Below are positions 20,198 through 30,483 of a stretch of 64,000 nt of DNA, piece by piece. How positions within the stretch are numbered: position 1 is the first letter of the stretch; the number at the start of each line of letters is the position of its first letter. The stretch comes from Lucinisca nassula. Its lineage: Eukaryota; Mollusca; Bivalvia; Lucinida; Lucinidae. Both the position numbers and the translations under genes were made by a program. The stretch covers positions 134,920,029-134,984,028 of the forward strand of contig OY757015.1 of assembly GCA_963580285.1 (NCBI GenBank), given 5' to 3'. Under the pieces are notes generated by a model. That model made no database searches. It had not been told where the DNA came from and was given only the letters and a program-made list of their open reading frames with translations.

Positions 20198-21570
20198 CAT
20201 TACGAAAACACGCCTTTACAAATACATTGTAAATCTTACCACAAAAAAAACAAGACCGAACATTCTGAGATGAACAAGATGTTTTTGTGAAACACGAAGA
20301 TGTCTCCGAGCATGATCCTCTTTTTTTTTTCAAAGTTGGTCAAAGTTCCAGGTCAAGGTCACAGGTCAAGATTTTTTGTTTGAGTGGGAAGCCCTTGACA
20401 CAAGGAACATACATGCCAAATATGAAGGCTCTATCTTAAACAGTTCAAAAGTTATGAATAATATTTTTTCTTCAAAGTAGGTCATAGGTTAAAGTCACAG
20501 GTCAAAACATTTTGCATGAAGGTAAAGCTCTTGTCACAAGGAACCTACATGCCAAATATGAAGGCTCTATCTTAAAGAGTTCAAAAGTTACGAACAATTC
20601 TAATTTTTCTTTTAAGTAGGTCAAAGGTCAAGGTCATAGTCAAAATAGTTTGCATGAATGTAAAGCTCTATCACAGGGAATCTGCATGCTAAATATGAAG
20701 GCTCTATCCCAAACGGTTCGAAATTTATGACCAAAATGTTATTTTTCTGTTAAGTAGGTCGAAGGTCAAGGTCACAGGTCATTTTTTGCACGAATGTAAA
20801 GCTCTTGTCACAAGGAACCTACATGCCAAATATGAAGGCTGTATCGTGAAAGGTTCAAAAGTTATGACCATTGTAAACTTTTTCTTTTATGCAGGTCAAA
20901 GTTCAAGGTCAATGTCACAGGTCAAATGTTTTTGTCTGAATGTAAAGGTCTTGTCACAAGGAACCTACATACAAAATATGAAGGCTCTATCTCAAACGGT
21001 TCAAAAGTTATGAACAGTTAAAGTAGGTCAAAGGTCAAGGTCACAGATCAAAATTTTTGCATGATTGTAAAGCTTTTGTCACAAGGAACATACATGCCAA
21101 ATATGAAGACTGTATCTCAAGCGGCTCTAAAGTTATGACCAATGTTATTTTTTCTTTTAAGTAGGTCAAAGGTCAAGGTCACAGGCCAAATATGTTGCAT
21201 GAATATGAAGCTCTTGTCAAAAGGCACCTTCCTGCCAAATATGAATGCTCAAATGGTTCAAAAGTTATGACAAACTTTAAATTTGTCCACGTACAAACCA
21301 ACAAACAAACAGATAGGGCAAAAAATATATATGTCCCCGCTATCGCTACCGGGGACATAAAAATTGTCATATTTTTCTTATTACTGCTCAAAAATAAAGA
21401 GTGTGGGTATTCGTTAGAACCGACTCATCTAACCGGTTCTAAAAAGTACCCACAATTTATATTTTAGAGCAGAAATAAGAAAAATAAGATTGACCCCTGT
21501 AAACCCCAGTTTTACTATATAAAAGTGGGGCTCAAGGGGGTCAGAATTAAATAGGCGCATTTTCGTGATG
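20198..21570. mobile_element. PAL-1 MITE split by a Helitron-like element
   Basis: The left end CATTACGAAAACACGCCT at 20198 runs to AGATGA at about 20271. The rest resumes at about 21360 with AAAATTGTCATATTTTTCTT, the palindrome (degenerate, CGTTAGAACCGACTC) and the right end AAATAGGCGCATTTTCGTGA to 21570. Joining the two sides restores the sequence found in other copies (GATGAAAAATTGTGATATTT). Confidence 0.8.
20272..21360 (+). mobile_element. Helitron-like non-autonomous element, seven ~140-bp units
   Basis: Starts ACAAGATGTTTTTGTGAAAC and ends in the hairpin GTCCCCG...CGGGGAC (21333-21356) plus ATAAAA. The core is seven tandem units beginning near 20337, 20477, 20617, 20756, 20894, 21023 and 21163, each with AGGTCAAAGGTCAAGGTCAC, CTTGTCACAAGGAACCTACA and TGCCAAATATGAAGGCTC. 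It interrupts PAL-1 without a visible target duplication beyond shared A residues. Tandem core, short inverted repeat near the ends and 3' hairpin resemble the Pearl/HINE class described from bivalves; that assignment is an inference. Confidence 0.6.
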
Positions 21571-21685
21571 ATTCATAAATTTTGTAGAGGAAGAATGCCT
21601 GTGTAAAATTTTAAATTAATGAAAAGTACACAGGTAGACATGTGCGACCATGAAATAAATTGATAGAATGTGCAAGTTATGGACA

Positions 21686-21756
21686 TGTTTTTTTTTTTTT
21701 TTTTTTTGGTTGTTGTTGTTGTTGTTGTTGGTTTTACTGTTGTTGTTGTTTGTTTG
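21686..21756. repeat. Poly(T) and (TTG)n low-complexity tract
   Basis: A run of T (21687-21707) is followed by repeated GTT triplets with a short break. The minus-strand Asn/Lys-rich open frames here are artefacts of the tract. Confidence 0.85.
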
Positions 21757-21999
21757 CTTTTGTGTGTGGAACTTTCGAAACTGTTGAATATGCAGCAATA
21801 TTTTCTCACGTAATTTTTTGGCGTTGAGTAGGCTGGTTGCATTAGAATCAGATTTCAATATACTGTTCACTTAGGGGCAATTGCCCCAAAAATGTTATGT
21901 CAGTTGTCTGAAAATTTCGTCCAATTAACTGAGAAAGACTAGCATTGCCTCCCTTCAGCTATCTGCCTGCATAACTTATAGTCTGACAACTGCGCCAGG

Positions 22000-22270
22000 G
22001 AGTCGACTAAATGGCTCTGTGGTTAGAGCACTGTACTATCACCCGAGCGGCCCGGGTTCGAATCCCACCATAGGCGGGGATTTTTTCAGGCTATGCTTCG
22101 TTCCAGTGTTACGGCTTTCATGTCGTAAGTCTACGCAATCGTTCCACACACGTTGTCAGTCCTCTCTAAGACCTGTTCAGAAGCACATGATAGAAAGTTC
22201 AACATGGTGTGATCGAGCTGTCTGTGCGTCTTTGATTTTCGTTGCCAACAGCATCAAACGTGCGACCGGG
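22000..22270 (+). mobile_element. SINE-D, tRNA-like head
   Basis: A-box-like TGGCTCTGTGGTTAGAGCA (22012-22030) and a perfect B box GGGTTCGAATCC (22054-22065) lie 24 bp apart. The acceptor ends do not pair, so this is a tRNA-derived SINE or pseudo-tRNA rather than a working tRNA. A body of ~200 bp follows to GCATCAAACGTGCG; no flanking duplication was found. Confidence 0.55.
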
Positions 22271-22274
22271 TGAA

Positions 22275-22727
22275 GTCTATTTGCTTAACTGCTGGTTGCG
22301 AAGTTTGATTCCAAAATCAGTCTGTGAGACAGATCGGTTTGATTTATTGTGTTGGCGTGTTCAATCAGCTTGGGTAAATTCATTCAATTGTCCCACATAA
22401 CCTTCAAAATGATATCTTATCGACGCGCGTTTCTTATTTTGGTTTAAAATTTAGCATTTTCAGGCACCCATATGCTCCCTTTTTACTGAGAGTCACAAAT
22501 AAGAATATCCATGAGTATCATTATTTATATGTACAATTATACTCTCCAACAATTTATACGACTTTCTGGATAAAATTAGTGAAATAAAATGTCACCAAAA
22601 CATATCTAAAGGCGTACCAGTTATGGCGAGCACAAGCTTTCATGACAATAGGGAACCAAGAAACTAAGTGTCCATGCAAGGAATGGTCTTGTCGACCGCA
22701 CTTCGTAAAAGAAAAAGTGGGTATGCA
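22275..22727. other. No recognised feature
   Basis: AT-rich sequence with no gene, element ends or tandem structure recognised. Confidence 0.4.
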
Positions 22728-22855
22728 TTATTTTTTTTTTATTATTATTATTTTTTTTTTTTTTTTTTAGAAAAAAAAAGAAAAAAAAAAAACAACAATT
22801 CACTTACTTTTTAGTGAGGCGGTTCTGACGAGCACCAACAATCTGTGCTGGGTGT
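22728..22855. repeat. A/T homopolymer tract and PAL-1 half
   Basis: T-runs and A-runs (22731-22792) could fold back on each other. They are followed by one PAL-1 arm (TGAGGCGGTTCTGACGAGCA, 22815-22834) with its CAACAATCTG end. The left half of this PAL-1 copy is missing, perhaps replaced by the homopolymers. Confidence 0.6.
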
Positions 22856-23039
22856 TTATTTAAAAATATTTATTGAAAATGCTAGTTTCTGAGCAATGAA
22901 CTGAAGCATAATGTTCCCCGGTGCCTTATTCTAATTTATCACTGCTTTAAAACAAATCTCTTTTAGAAAACATCCGTATGACATGGTGCATTCTTTCACA
23001 TCTCGAAAACGTTTATTCTTACAGTTAAAATGTCTTTCG

Positions 23040-23140
23040 AATACCTTTCTTATTTTTGGTCAAAACATGGATTGCGGCGCTCGTTAGAATCGCCTCATCG
23101 AGGCGAACTAAGGAGTACACACAATCTATGTTTTTGTGGG
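23040..23140. mobile_element. PAL-1 core fragment
   Basis: TCTTATTTTTGGTCAAAACA, GCGCTCGTTAGAATCGCCTC and the shortened far arm GAGGCGAACTAAGGAGTACA with CAATCTATG. Terminal repeats are not recognisable. Confidence 0.6.
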
Positions 23141-23960
23141 CATGGACAATCGAGCGGAAAAATTAAAAGGTCATAGTGGACAATCGAACGTTTTTTAAGT
23201 GGACTAACGAGCGGAAAATAATTCAACAGATTACAGGTATATTGGACAGGTATAGCTCGAACAAATTGTCCTGAGACTGACCTTTATGCAAGATATATAT
23301 TATTCAATGTTATCGCTGATACGTCGGCTTTCGTACACTTTTCATGAATTTGCGGCATCCCGTGAATTGCGACCCATTTACCGACCTCTATGTCTTGAAT
23401 AACAATATCGCCATTTTCGGGAGACGGCGAAGATAAATACATGCATTCAGTCGGGTGTGAATTTATGTTAATAGGGTTCACCAGTTCGAACTAATATTAT
23501 TCACCTATACAAAACCTATATCTGTAAAGTGTATCAGCAATATGCGGATGGAGAAATCACTAGCAAGGAATCTGTCAGAACCCTGGACTACAGATACAAA
23601 GCCCGTACCGATGTGTAAATGGCTTTGGGTACCGACCAGACGTCTACCACGCTAGTATATGCATGTTGTTTTAACTTTAAGAGACATAGTGGAGTTTTAT
23701 TATTTTAGTGCTTAAACAACAAATCCTGCTCAAGTCCTACTTCCACCTCCCCGTGGTGAGTAGGGGGCACCAGGCTAAGGTTGACACGTTCTTGAACCGA
23801 GCAATCTTTGATCTGGCTAACGGAAGGGGCACAGGTAAACACGTTATCCGCTCTTGTGTCCTATTTTTCATTTCGCTCGAGTGTCTACTTTTTGACGCTC
23901 GATTTTCCATTTATTTTCGCTCGAATGTCCTGTCAATCCGCTCGAATGTCCTTCGCCGGT
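23141..23960. mobile_element. Element bounded by clusters of GGACAnTCGAGCG motifs
   Basis: At the left (23144-23210) GGACAATCGAGCGGAAAAAT is followed by two diverged copies. At the right (23836-23955), in the opposite orientation, at least four copies occur, for example GGACATTCGAGCGGATT read inward. The interior holds exon-like fragments (see next entry and the minus frame 23284-23481, with a stretch GDIVIQDIEVGKWVAIHG). No transposase seen. Repeated subterminal motifs in inverted clusters are typical of DNA transposon ends. Confidence 0.45.
23709..23835 (+). CDS. Possible captured exon, product unknown
   Basis: Between acceptor-like TTATTATTTTAG and donor-like GCACAG|GTAAAC there is an open frame LKQQILLKSYFHLPVV ... 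TFLNRAIFDLANGRGTG. About 110 bp upstream another coding-looking segment reads QYADGEITSKESVRTLDYRY before a stop. I recognise neither. Both lie inside the inverted-motif element and may be host exons carried by it or remnants of its own gene. Confidence 0.3.
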
Positions 23961-24149
23961 TTTTGTCAAAGAGCCAAAGGAAGGAAAATAATATGTACGT
24001 CAAAAACCCTATATTTGTCTATGTTAAGTGGGGTTTAGAGGGTTGACCATTATTTTATGATGCACCCCATGCAAAATACATGTACATGTAAGTCGCATTG
24101 ATAGTTTTTTTTTGTGTTTCAGATTAACCCTTAAGAAGCCGAGAAAAAC

Positions 24150-24340
24150 AACATCTGAAAATGTCGTCTGTTTAAGTCGTATGCTTATTTTTTTACCAAC
24201 TTTTTAAAAAATATTTTTGCATATAGACAAAGCAGTGTGTGCCCAGAGATCTGGGTCCACATTGTTTGGAAAAAAAAAAACTTTTAAGGTAACCGACAGA
24301 CGGCAAAGCAGACGACAATAGTCGTGACTGGCAATTTATG
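24150..24340. mobile_element. PAL-2-like MITE
   Basis: Left end AAAATGTCGTCTGTTTAAG and right end GGCAAAGCAGACGACAATAG enclose AAAGCAGTGTGTGCCC and GGGTCCACATTGTTTGG, as in the element at 5255-5425. Confidence 0.55.
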
Positions 24341-24429
24341 AATACGACGTTTGTCTCAATTATGCCTCAAATACAGATAGCGTTTACTTATGAGGCCCAG
24401 TAAGGCACAAAAGTATTAAACAAATAATG

Positions 24430-24600
24430 TGCAGTGGAGCACAGTGTTGCAGTGGTGAGGCCTTAGATTCAAGGTCGATAAATTACGGGTTCGATTTCCA
24501 TTTGTATCTTGCGTTTTGTCGAGCACGTTGCTTAGTCAGCACTGGTTTCTGCTCAATATACTCGAAACGAGGTGCAGTAGTATAAAAACCCATAACTGGA
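24430..24600 (+). mobile_element. Possible tRNA-derived SINE fragment
   Basis: GTTGCAGTGGTGAGGCCTTA followed by GGGTTCGATTTCC (B-box match) resembles a tRNA-like head, with a body GAGCACGTTGCTTAGTCAGC. No poly(A)-type tail or flanking duplication was identified. Only one copy is seen in the window. Confidence 0.35.
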
Positions 24601-24644
24601 CTTTCCGTGGACTTGTTAACGAGGTGAAAACAAAGTATATTTAC

Positions 24645-24720
24645 CTGCCAATGGCAAAAGAAAGATGAATACAGCCATTAGAACATTGAACAGAGCTGGT
24701 ATGGTCGGATAGAACACCAT
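24645..24720 (-). CDS. Exon 1 (signal peptide) of cadherin-like protein
   Basis: The start ATG (24718-24720) has a strong context (GAAAATGG). The 25 codons read MVFYPTIPALFNVL then a hydrophobic run AVFIFLLPLAG ending at donor GGCAG|GTAAAT, a standard cleavable signal peptide. The exon ends in phase 1 with G. Exon 2 (17686-17871) opens with GT to make Gly, giving ...LPLAG-CVTFDNN. Exon 2 opens at the expected mature N-terminus. The intron is ~6.8 kb and full of SINEs, LINE fragments and a Helitron-like element. A real first exon in the 5' untranslated region could lie further right. Confidence comes from signal, Kozak context and phase match together. Confidence 0.55.
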
Positions 24721-24899
24721 TTTCCCTCTGCGTCACAGTCTGATTCTAATACAATTAAAATCCTTTTGTACCTGTTCATGACAATTAAATTCATTGGACA
24801 TCTTTATTTCCATTTAAGGGGTATCTGTTAAGAATCCAAGTACTTTAAGCAAACAGTGTTGATCATTATGATAACACACATAGTGCCCAAAATAGCCAC

Positions 24900-25072
24900 T
24901 TTTCTGATGAAAAACAGTGATATTTTTCTTATTTATAATGCAAATATAGATTGTTGGTGCTCGATAGAACCCCCTCAGATAAAAATATTTTTTTTTAATT
25001 CAAGCACTTTAAACAGTGTAGATCCTGATCAGTTGCTGCGTCCTGCGATGACTGATCTTGACAATGCCTCGT
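24900..25072. mobile_element. PAL-1 fragment followed by a PAL-2 fragment
   Basis: PAL-1: GTGATATTTTTCTTATTTAT and GTTGGTGCTCGATAGAACC (24917-24975). PAL-2: TTTAAACAGTGTAGATCCTG and GATGACTGATCTTGAC (25008-25062). Both lack their far ends. Confidence 0.55.
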
Positions 25073-25574
25073 TTATGGATTAATTAGTTCATCATTAATA
25101 CAATTATAATCGATATAAATCCATGTTACTGGAAACAAATGAAACTAGACGTCCATATATTTACAAATGCATTTTAAGACGCGCACTCAAACGCTCCTTA
25201 TTTTATTGAATAGGAAATTGTTCACAACATTAATTCAGAAAATTTGAAAGCAATCACTGAACAAAAACAATAGTATAATGTTCTTATTTCACTAACATAG
25301 GTGCTAATACGCTTAACAATCGAACCCCGTGACATAATATATGGAAATTTAATATAACTTTTATTGGGCCGACTTATAAACAATCGACCTCCGAAAATTT
25401 TCATTTTACTTTATCTACCATTTTATTTTTGCGCATTATAATTATGTAGTTTGCCTTGGTAAGAACACCAGGGTAAGAAAAACATTTCTATCCCAGACTA
25501 AAACTATGAATTTTCATATTGTGTGCAAGAAAATGCCGTCTTTCATATCTGTAGAACTGACATTTTTCGGATGA
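25073..25574. other. No recognised feature
   Basis: AT-rich sequence without recognised gene, repeat ends or splice-flanked frame. Confidence 0.4.
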
Positions 25575-25695
25575 TTTTTATACTGTGTGATGCATTTCCT
25601 TAATTCTTCTCCAAACACAGATTGTGGGTACTCGTTAGAACCGCCTCACGGAAGCGGCCCTAGCGAGTACCAACAACCCATATTCTTAGCACGAA
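25575..25695. mobile_element. PAL-1 core fragment
   Basis: CAGATTGTGGGTACTCGTTA, then GAACCGCCTCACGGAAGCGG and the far arm CCTAGCGAGTACCAACAACC. The right part is replaced by SINE-A. Confidence 0.6.
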
Positions 25696-25699
25696 AAAG

Positions 25700-25815
25700 C
25701 TATGCGTTGTCGCCCAATGAAACCTATAAGGTTTATATGCATGGACCGTCCTACTCGCATCACTTTGCCTGGATAGGTATAGTCCTGTAAGCGGCTGACC
25801 AGTACTCATGTGCCA
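25700..25815 (-). mobile_element. SINE-A internal fragment, minus strand
   Basis: Plus strand shows GTCGCCCAATGAAACCTATA, ATGCATGGACCGTCCTACTC and AAGCGGCTGACCAGTACTCA. Neither end of the SINE is present. Confidence 0.65.
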
Positions 25816-25862
25816 TAGGCTTCAGGTCTGCATGTAATCACAATGCAGCACAATCCATTTCT

Positions 25863-27002
25863 TTAACCAATTCAAGCTTTAGTGACACTGGGCATATATG
25901 ACTTAACTCGTTCAAGAAGTTTGGGACTCTAGGCATATGTCTTAACAAATTCAAGCTTTAGTGACACTAAGCATATATGTTTTAACCAATGCAGGATTAA
26001 GTGACCCTAGACATATATGACTAACCCAATTCAAGCTTTAGTGACCCTAGGCATATATGGCTTAACCAATTCAAGCTTTAGTGACCCTAGGCATATATGG
26101 CTTAACCAGTTCAAGCTTTAGTGACCCCAGGTATATATGGCTTAATCAATTCAAGCTTTAGTGACCCTTGGTATATATGGCTTAACCAATTCAAGCTTTA
26201 GAGACCCTAGGTATATATGGCATTACCAATTCAAGCTTTAGTGAGACCAGCCATATATTGTTTAACAAATACAATAATTTTGTGACCCTAGGCATGTATG
26301 GGCTAACTAATTCAAGCTGTTGTGACCATTAACTTCCAAGCTTTAGTGACCCTAGGCATATATGGTTAACCAATACCAGCTTTAGTGACCCTAGGCATAT
26401 ATGGTTAACCAATACCAGCTTTAGTGACCCTAGGCATATATGGTTTAACCAATTCAAGCTTTAGTGACCCTAAGCATATATGGCTTAACCAATTCAAGCT
26501 TTAGTGACCCTAGGTATATATGGCTAAACCAATTCAAGTTTCAGTGACACTAGCCATATATTGTTTAACCAATTCAAAAATTTTGTGACCCTATACATAT
26601 ATGGTCTGATCAATTCAAGCTGTAGTGACCATTATTCCATCCAAGCTTTAGTGACCCTAGGCAAATATGGTTAATCAATTCAACCTTTAGTGATCCTATG
26701 CATATATGGCTTAACCAGTTCAAGCTTCAGTGACCCTAGGCATATATGGCTTAACGAATTCAAGCTTTAGAGGCCCTATGCATATATGGCGCAACCTATT
26801 CAAGCTTTAGAGACCCTAGGCATATATGGCTTAGTCAGTGCAAACTTTAGTGACCCATAGGTATATATGGCTTATCCAATTCAAGCTTTAGTGACCCTAG
26901 GCATACATGGCTTACTCAATTCAAGCTTTAGTGACCCTAGGCATATATGGCTCAAGCAATTCAAGCTTTAATGGCCCATGACATATATGGCATAACCAAT
27001 TC
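25863..27002 (+). repeat. 40-bp minisatellite with higher-order structure
   Basis: About 27 diverged units of roughly 40 bp; the commonest words are AATTCAAGCTTTAGTGACCC and TAGGCATATATGGCTTAACC. A three-variant block (CCATATATTGTTTAAC near 26249, GTGACCATTA near 26323, then a normal unit) recurs about 302 bp later (near 26551 and 26626), so larger blocks were duplicated after the basic unit spread. Non-coding. Most units carry a HindIII site, so the array should digest to a ladder. Confidence 0.9.
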
Positions 27003-27003
27003 A

Positions 27004-27422
27004 CGCGCGGATCACATATGAGACGTCAAGCTCTTGAACGGAAGATCAGTTGTTTTTTTTTTTTGTTTTTTTTCACACGGTACTCCGGTTTTTGCTCAAC
27101 TCAAATTAACGATCGGCACGAAATAAGTAAAATAATCTTGAAAAGGCCGTCAGACCGAAAAAGTCTGAAGCATGTAAAACAGTTCGACCTTTTTCACATA
27201 ACACCGATCTGACACAATAAAGAGAAAAACACATGGAAAGTCAGACTGTTATCATTTGGCCTGAAATGGCTCAACAAACACCTTTGTTTGTTGAAAGCCA
27301 CATAAGAGTTTCAAACACATAACATATACTTGAAAAGTCAACAGAGGACACTCGTTTGATCTCTAACACAATGCCGCTATAAAGAACTTGCCGTTTAAAA
27401 GAATCCCTAACAGATAATAAAG
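27004..27422. other. No recognised feature
   Basis: Short T-rich tract near 27050-27072, otherwise no gene or element recognised. Confidence 0.4.
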
Positions 27423-27711
27423 CATCACAAAAACACGCCTATATGATTATGACCCCCTTGAATCCCACTTTTATAAAGTAAAACTGGGGTTTACAGGGGT
27501 ATACATTATTTTTCTATTTACTGCTAGAAACAAAGATTGTTGGTACTCGTTAGAACCATCTCGCCGTGGCGGGTCTAACAAGCACCACCAATCTATGTAT
27601 TAAGCAGAAATATAAAAACTATCAGGATTTTTATTTGAAAAAGTTCTTCTTTTCTTTTTTTTTCGAGGTAAAATTTTACAAATATATTTGAACAGGCGCG
27701 TTTTCGTAATG
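27423..27711 (-). mobile_element. PAL-1 MITE, complete, reversed
   Basis: Ends CATCACAAAAACACGCCTAT and GGCGCGTTTTCGTAATGG. The TGGGGTTTACAGGGGTATAC module now precedes the palindrome (27535-27600; CGTTAGAACCATCTCG / GGCGGGTCTAACAAGC). Orientation is opposite to the copy at 359-761. Confidence 0.75.
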
Positions 27712-27769
27712 GGGCCTTTTCCCCTTAATTTCTCAAATTGCGATTCCCACAAATGTCCACAACATTAAT

Positions 27770-28071
27770 TTTGTTTGTTTGTTTGTATTGGAGTTTAACG
27801 GCCCAGTTAACACTATTTTAGGTCATTGTTGAGCCGGTCAGTCTATCTATGCAAACTTTTCCTGGGCAGGCTTATACGTTAGCGGTTAACCACTACAGTG
27901 CACATTCTTTCGTCAGAAATTGACAACTGCCCTTCTTGAATCAGTGGAAGGGAGAGAAGGACCGTAGAAAAGAGTTCATGATCAATCTCCACGAAAGACT
28001 GTTACCGACCCCGATAAGTATCGAACCCGCGTCCTCCTGATCATCAGTCAGACGCGCATCCGACTGCCATT
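27770..28071 (-). mobile_element. SINE-B, minus strand
   Basis: Plus strand begins with the tail complement GTTTGTTTGTTTGTATTGGA and ends with the tRNA-head complement CAGTCAGACGCGCATCCGAC. Within lie TATACGTTAGCGGTTAACCA and AGGAGGACGCGGGTTCGA in complement. No exact flanking duplication found. Confidence 0.75.
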
Positions 28072-28299
28072 ACATTTGATATTAAAGTAACAAATACAAT
28101 ATATTTGAGTACCTGAACACCCACAGTCTTGAAGTGTGGAATCGGTCTTCTGAAATTGGCGTTGTAACGAGTTTTGTCGGTATAAATGTCGGTATAAAGA
28201 GGATTATCTGCATTTCAGTCTTTCATCTGAGACCTTATGACGTTATTACATTAGGACAACACCACTATAATATATATTCCTATAATATTATAAGACTAG

Positions 28300-28440
28300 C
28301 TTTTGGGACTGCACGATGTTTCCGCGCAGAACTGAAACCGAGCGAATATTTGAATACTGGGTGTGAGTGGGTCTGTCCCTAGCGGTTTCTTTGGGTGAAA
28401 GGGGCTTGAGATATCACTTCATATCAATATCGGGGATAAA
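28300..28440 (+). mobile_element. SINE-A-like fragment
   Basis: GGGACTGCACGATGTTTCCG, CAGAACTGAAACCGAGCG and GGGCTTGAGATATCACTTCA correspond to SINE-A in order but with a ~60-bp internal loss. Diverged. Confidence 0.55.
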
Positions 28441-28559
28441 ACCAAGACCACGAGGTTCTGATCGCTCCCTTGAGTCCTGCGGATTACTACCATATACGGC
28501 CTTTGTGACCATTCTGGCCATGTGACTGGACCACCTGATCAAATTTTCATTTACTCATT

Positions 28560-30430
28560 GTCAGGGAGACTCAATTGAAATGGGCCCTGTGGTTTTAGAG
28601 AAAATGTTATTTTGAAATAGTGATTGACCTGCAATCAAAATGAGCTAGGATCAAGGTTGCTGGGTGACCTTGACCTTTGGCATTAATGGACATCTTTATA
28701 GCGCCCACTCTCATCTCACTGACCACAGCAGTCTTCGAAAAATACATTGTTTTACCTTTTCCAATTCCAAAGCCTGCGGGATTAAATTTGACTTTGCCTA
28801 ATAAATAGGTCACGGTCAACCTACGATCGCCATTTATACAAAATTGGTAGTACTTGGCCATCTGATGCCACATATCAAGTTCCAAGACAATTTGCCCAGT
28901 GTTTCTGGAGAAGAAGATTTTTCAAGGTTATTTTTTACCATAATTTGGCATGACGGCAATTTTGGTCATGTGACCTTAACCATTCTAACAAACTTTCGTT
29001 CTGCCATTTTCAGCAGGGTGAATATGAAATTTGATTGAAACTGGTCCAGCCGTTTTTTTAAGAAAAAGTCCTTTGAAAGGTCAAAAAACCTGCAATCTAT
29101 GTTACCTGGGCCAAAGTCACCAAATAACCTTGACCTTTGGCAATCATAAACATTCATATTTTACTTACTTTAATGCCATTTTTTTTCAAAAATCGGCATG
29201 TTTAACCTTTCTTTCCCCATCCAAAAGCCTAAAAAATGGACCTTGCTGTAAAATAGCTCAAGGTCAACCTATCTATGGCCATTTGGCAGTGCTCAGTCCC
29301 TTGGTGCTACATTCCAAGTTTCAAGGCAATTGGCTTAGTGATTCTGTAGAGAAAGAGATTTTTAAGGTTTTTACCATATCATCTCGGTCTTGTGACTTGA
29401 ACATCACGTGAACAAGTCCGTGAAATGAACACCCACTTAAACCCCACTTTATATACAGAAAACTGGGGTTAACGGGGGTATTCATTATTTTTCTTATTTA
29501 TGCGCCAAGACATAGGTTATGAGTATTCGTTAGAACCGCCTCATTTTGGCGGTTCTAACGAGCACCGAAAATAAGTTTCGGTGCTCGTGTAAGGTTTGAT
29601 GTAAAAAATAACAAAAATATTACAGATTTACACCAGAAAATTAGCCATTTTGGAGAGGTGAAAAAATGCACTATATCGCACGGGTGTGTTATCGTAATGA
29701 GCGATCGAAGCAACTGTCGTTCCCCCATTTTAGGAGGCTGCATAGGAAATAAACTGAAAATGCCTTAGCTGTTTTAGAGAAAATTTCCTTTGGAATGTCG
29801 ATGGATCTGCAATGCAAGGTCCCTAAATGACATTGACATGCTGCGAAACTTGATGCGTAGAATCCAGTGAAACTTGATGCGTAGAATCTAGTGACCGATT
29901 TCTACCAAGTTTGTTCAAATGATGACCCTATATTGACCTTGACCTATTTTGCAATAAAGTCAAATTTGGTTCCTAAGGCTTTTGAATGGAGAAACAGTGA
30001 AACAATGCATTTTTGGGAAATTAGTGTGGTCCAAGCTTCAAGTTTCGTTACCCTATTGTTGGGAACTTACATATAATATTTAATTGAATTGACCCAGTTG
30101 TTTTAGAGAAAACTGTCCTTCGAAATGTTTATGAATGTGCAATCCAGATGACCTTGGGCCAAGGTCGTCGAATGACCTTGATTTTGGGCATTATTATTGA
30201 CTTCATTTTGCACCCTACCCTCATATGATTGACCACACTAGTTTTCGAAAAATACATTGTTCTACCGAATTTCCTTGCCGTCAAATAGATCAAAGTCAAC
30301 GAAACTGTATATGAAATTTAACTGAAACTGGCCCAGCGGTTTGAGAGAAGAATACAATGGTTGTCGGACGGGCGACGGACGGACTGACTGACGGACGACG
30401 GCGGCCTTGGCTCGTTGAACAAAACGCCAC
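28560..30430 (+). repeat. GGTCA-rich element with PAL-1 nested inside
   Basis: Repeats of TGACCTTGACCTTTGGCAT, CAAATTTGACTTTGCC and GCCCAGTGnTTCTGGAGAA recur near 28620, 28980, 29130, 29930 and 30170. The 3' end is a run of GACGGACGGACTGACTGACG (30370-30410) before GGCTCGTTGAACAAAACG. The style matches the Helitron-like elements but unit boundaries are eroded. It lies just downstream of the C1q gene. Confidence 0.45.
29403..29700 (-). mobile_element. PAL-1 MITE, complete (TCACGTGAACAAGTCC-end subtype)
   Basis: Left end ATCACGTGAACAAGTCCGTG, right end CGCACGGGTGTGTTATCGTA. The core ATTCGTTAGAACCGCCTC and GGCGGTTCTAACGAGCACCG is followed by a local inverted copy of GAGCACCGAAA. This is the second terminal-repeat subtype. 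Confidence 0.75.
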
Positions 30431-30483
30431 ATGGAAGGTTAGAACTAGTTTACAAAATGCGTTGCCATCTATAAATAAGGTGT

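Noticed and set aside
22000..22076. Functional tRNA gene on the plus strand
   Set aside because: A and B boxes are good but the acceptor arms do not pair and a SINE-type body follows.
25863..27002. CRISPR-like repeat array
   Set aside because: Units are directly tandem with no unique spacers, are diverged, and the DNA is from an animal; it is a minisatellite.
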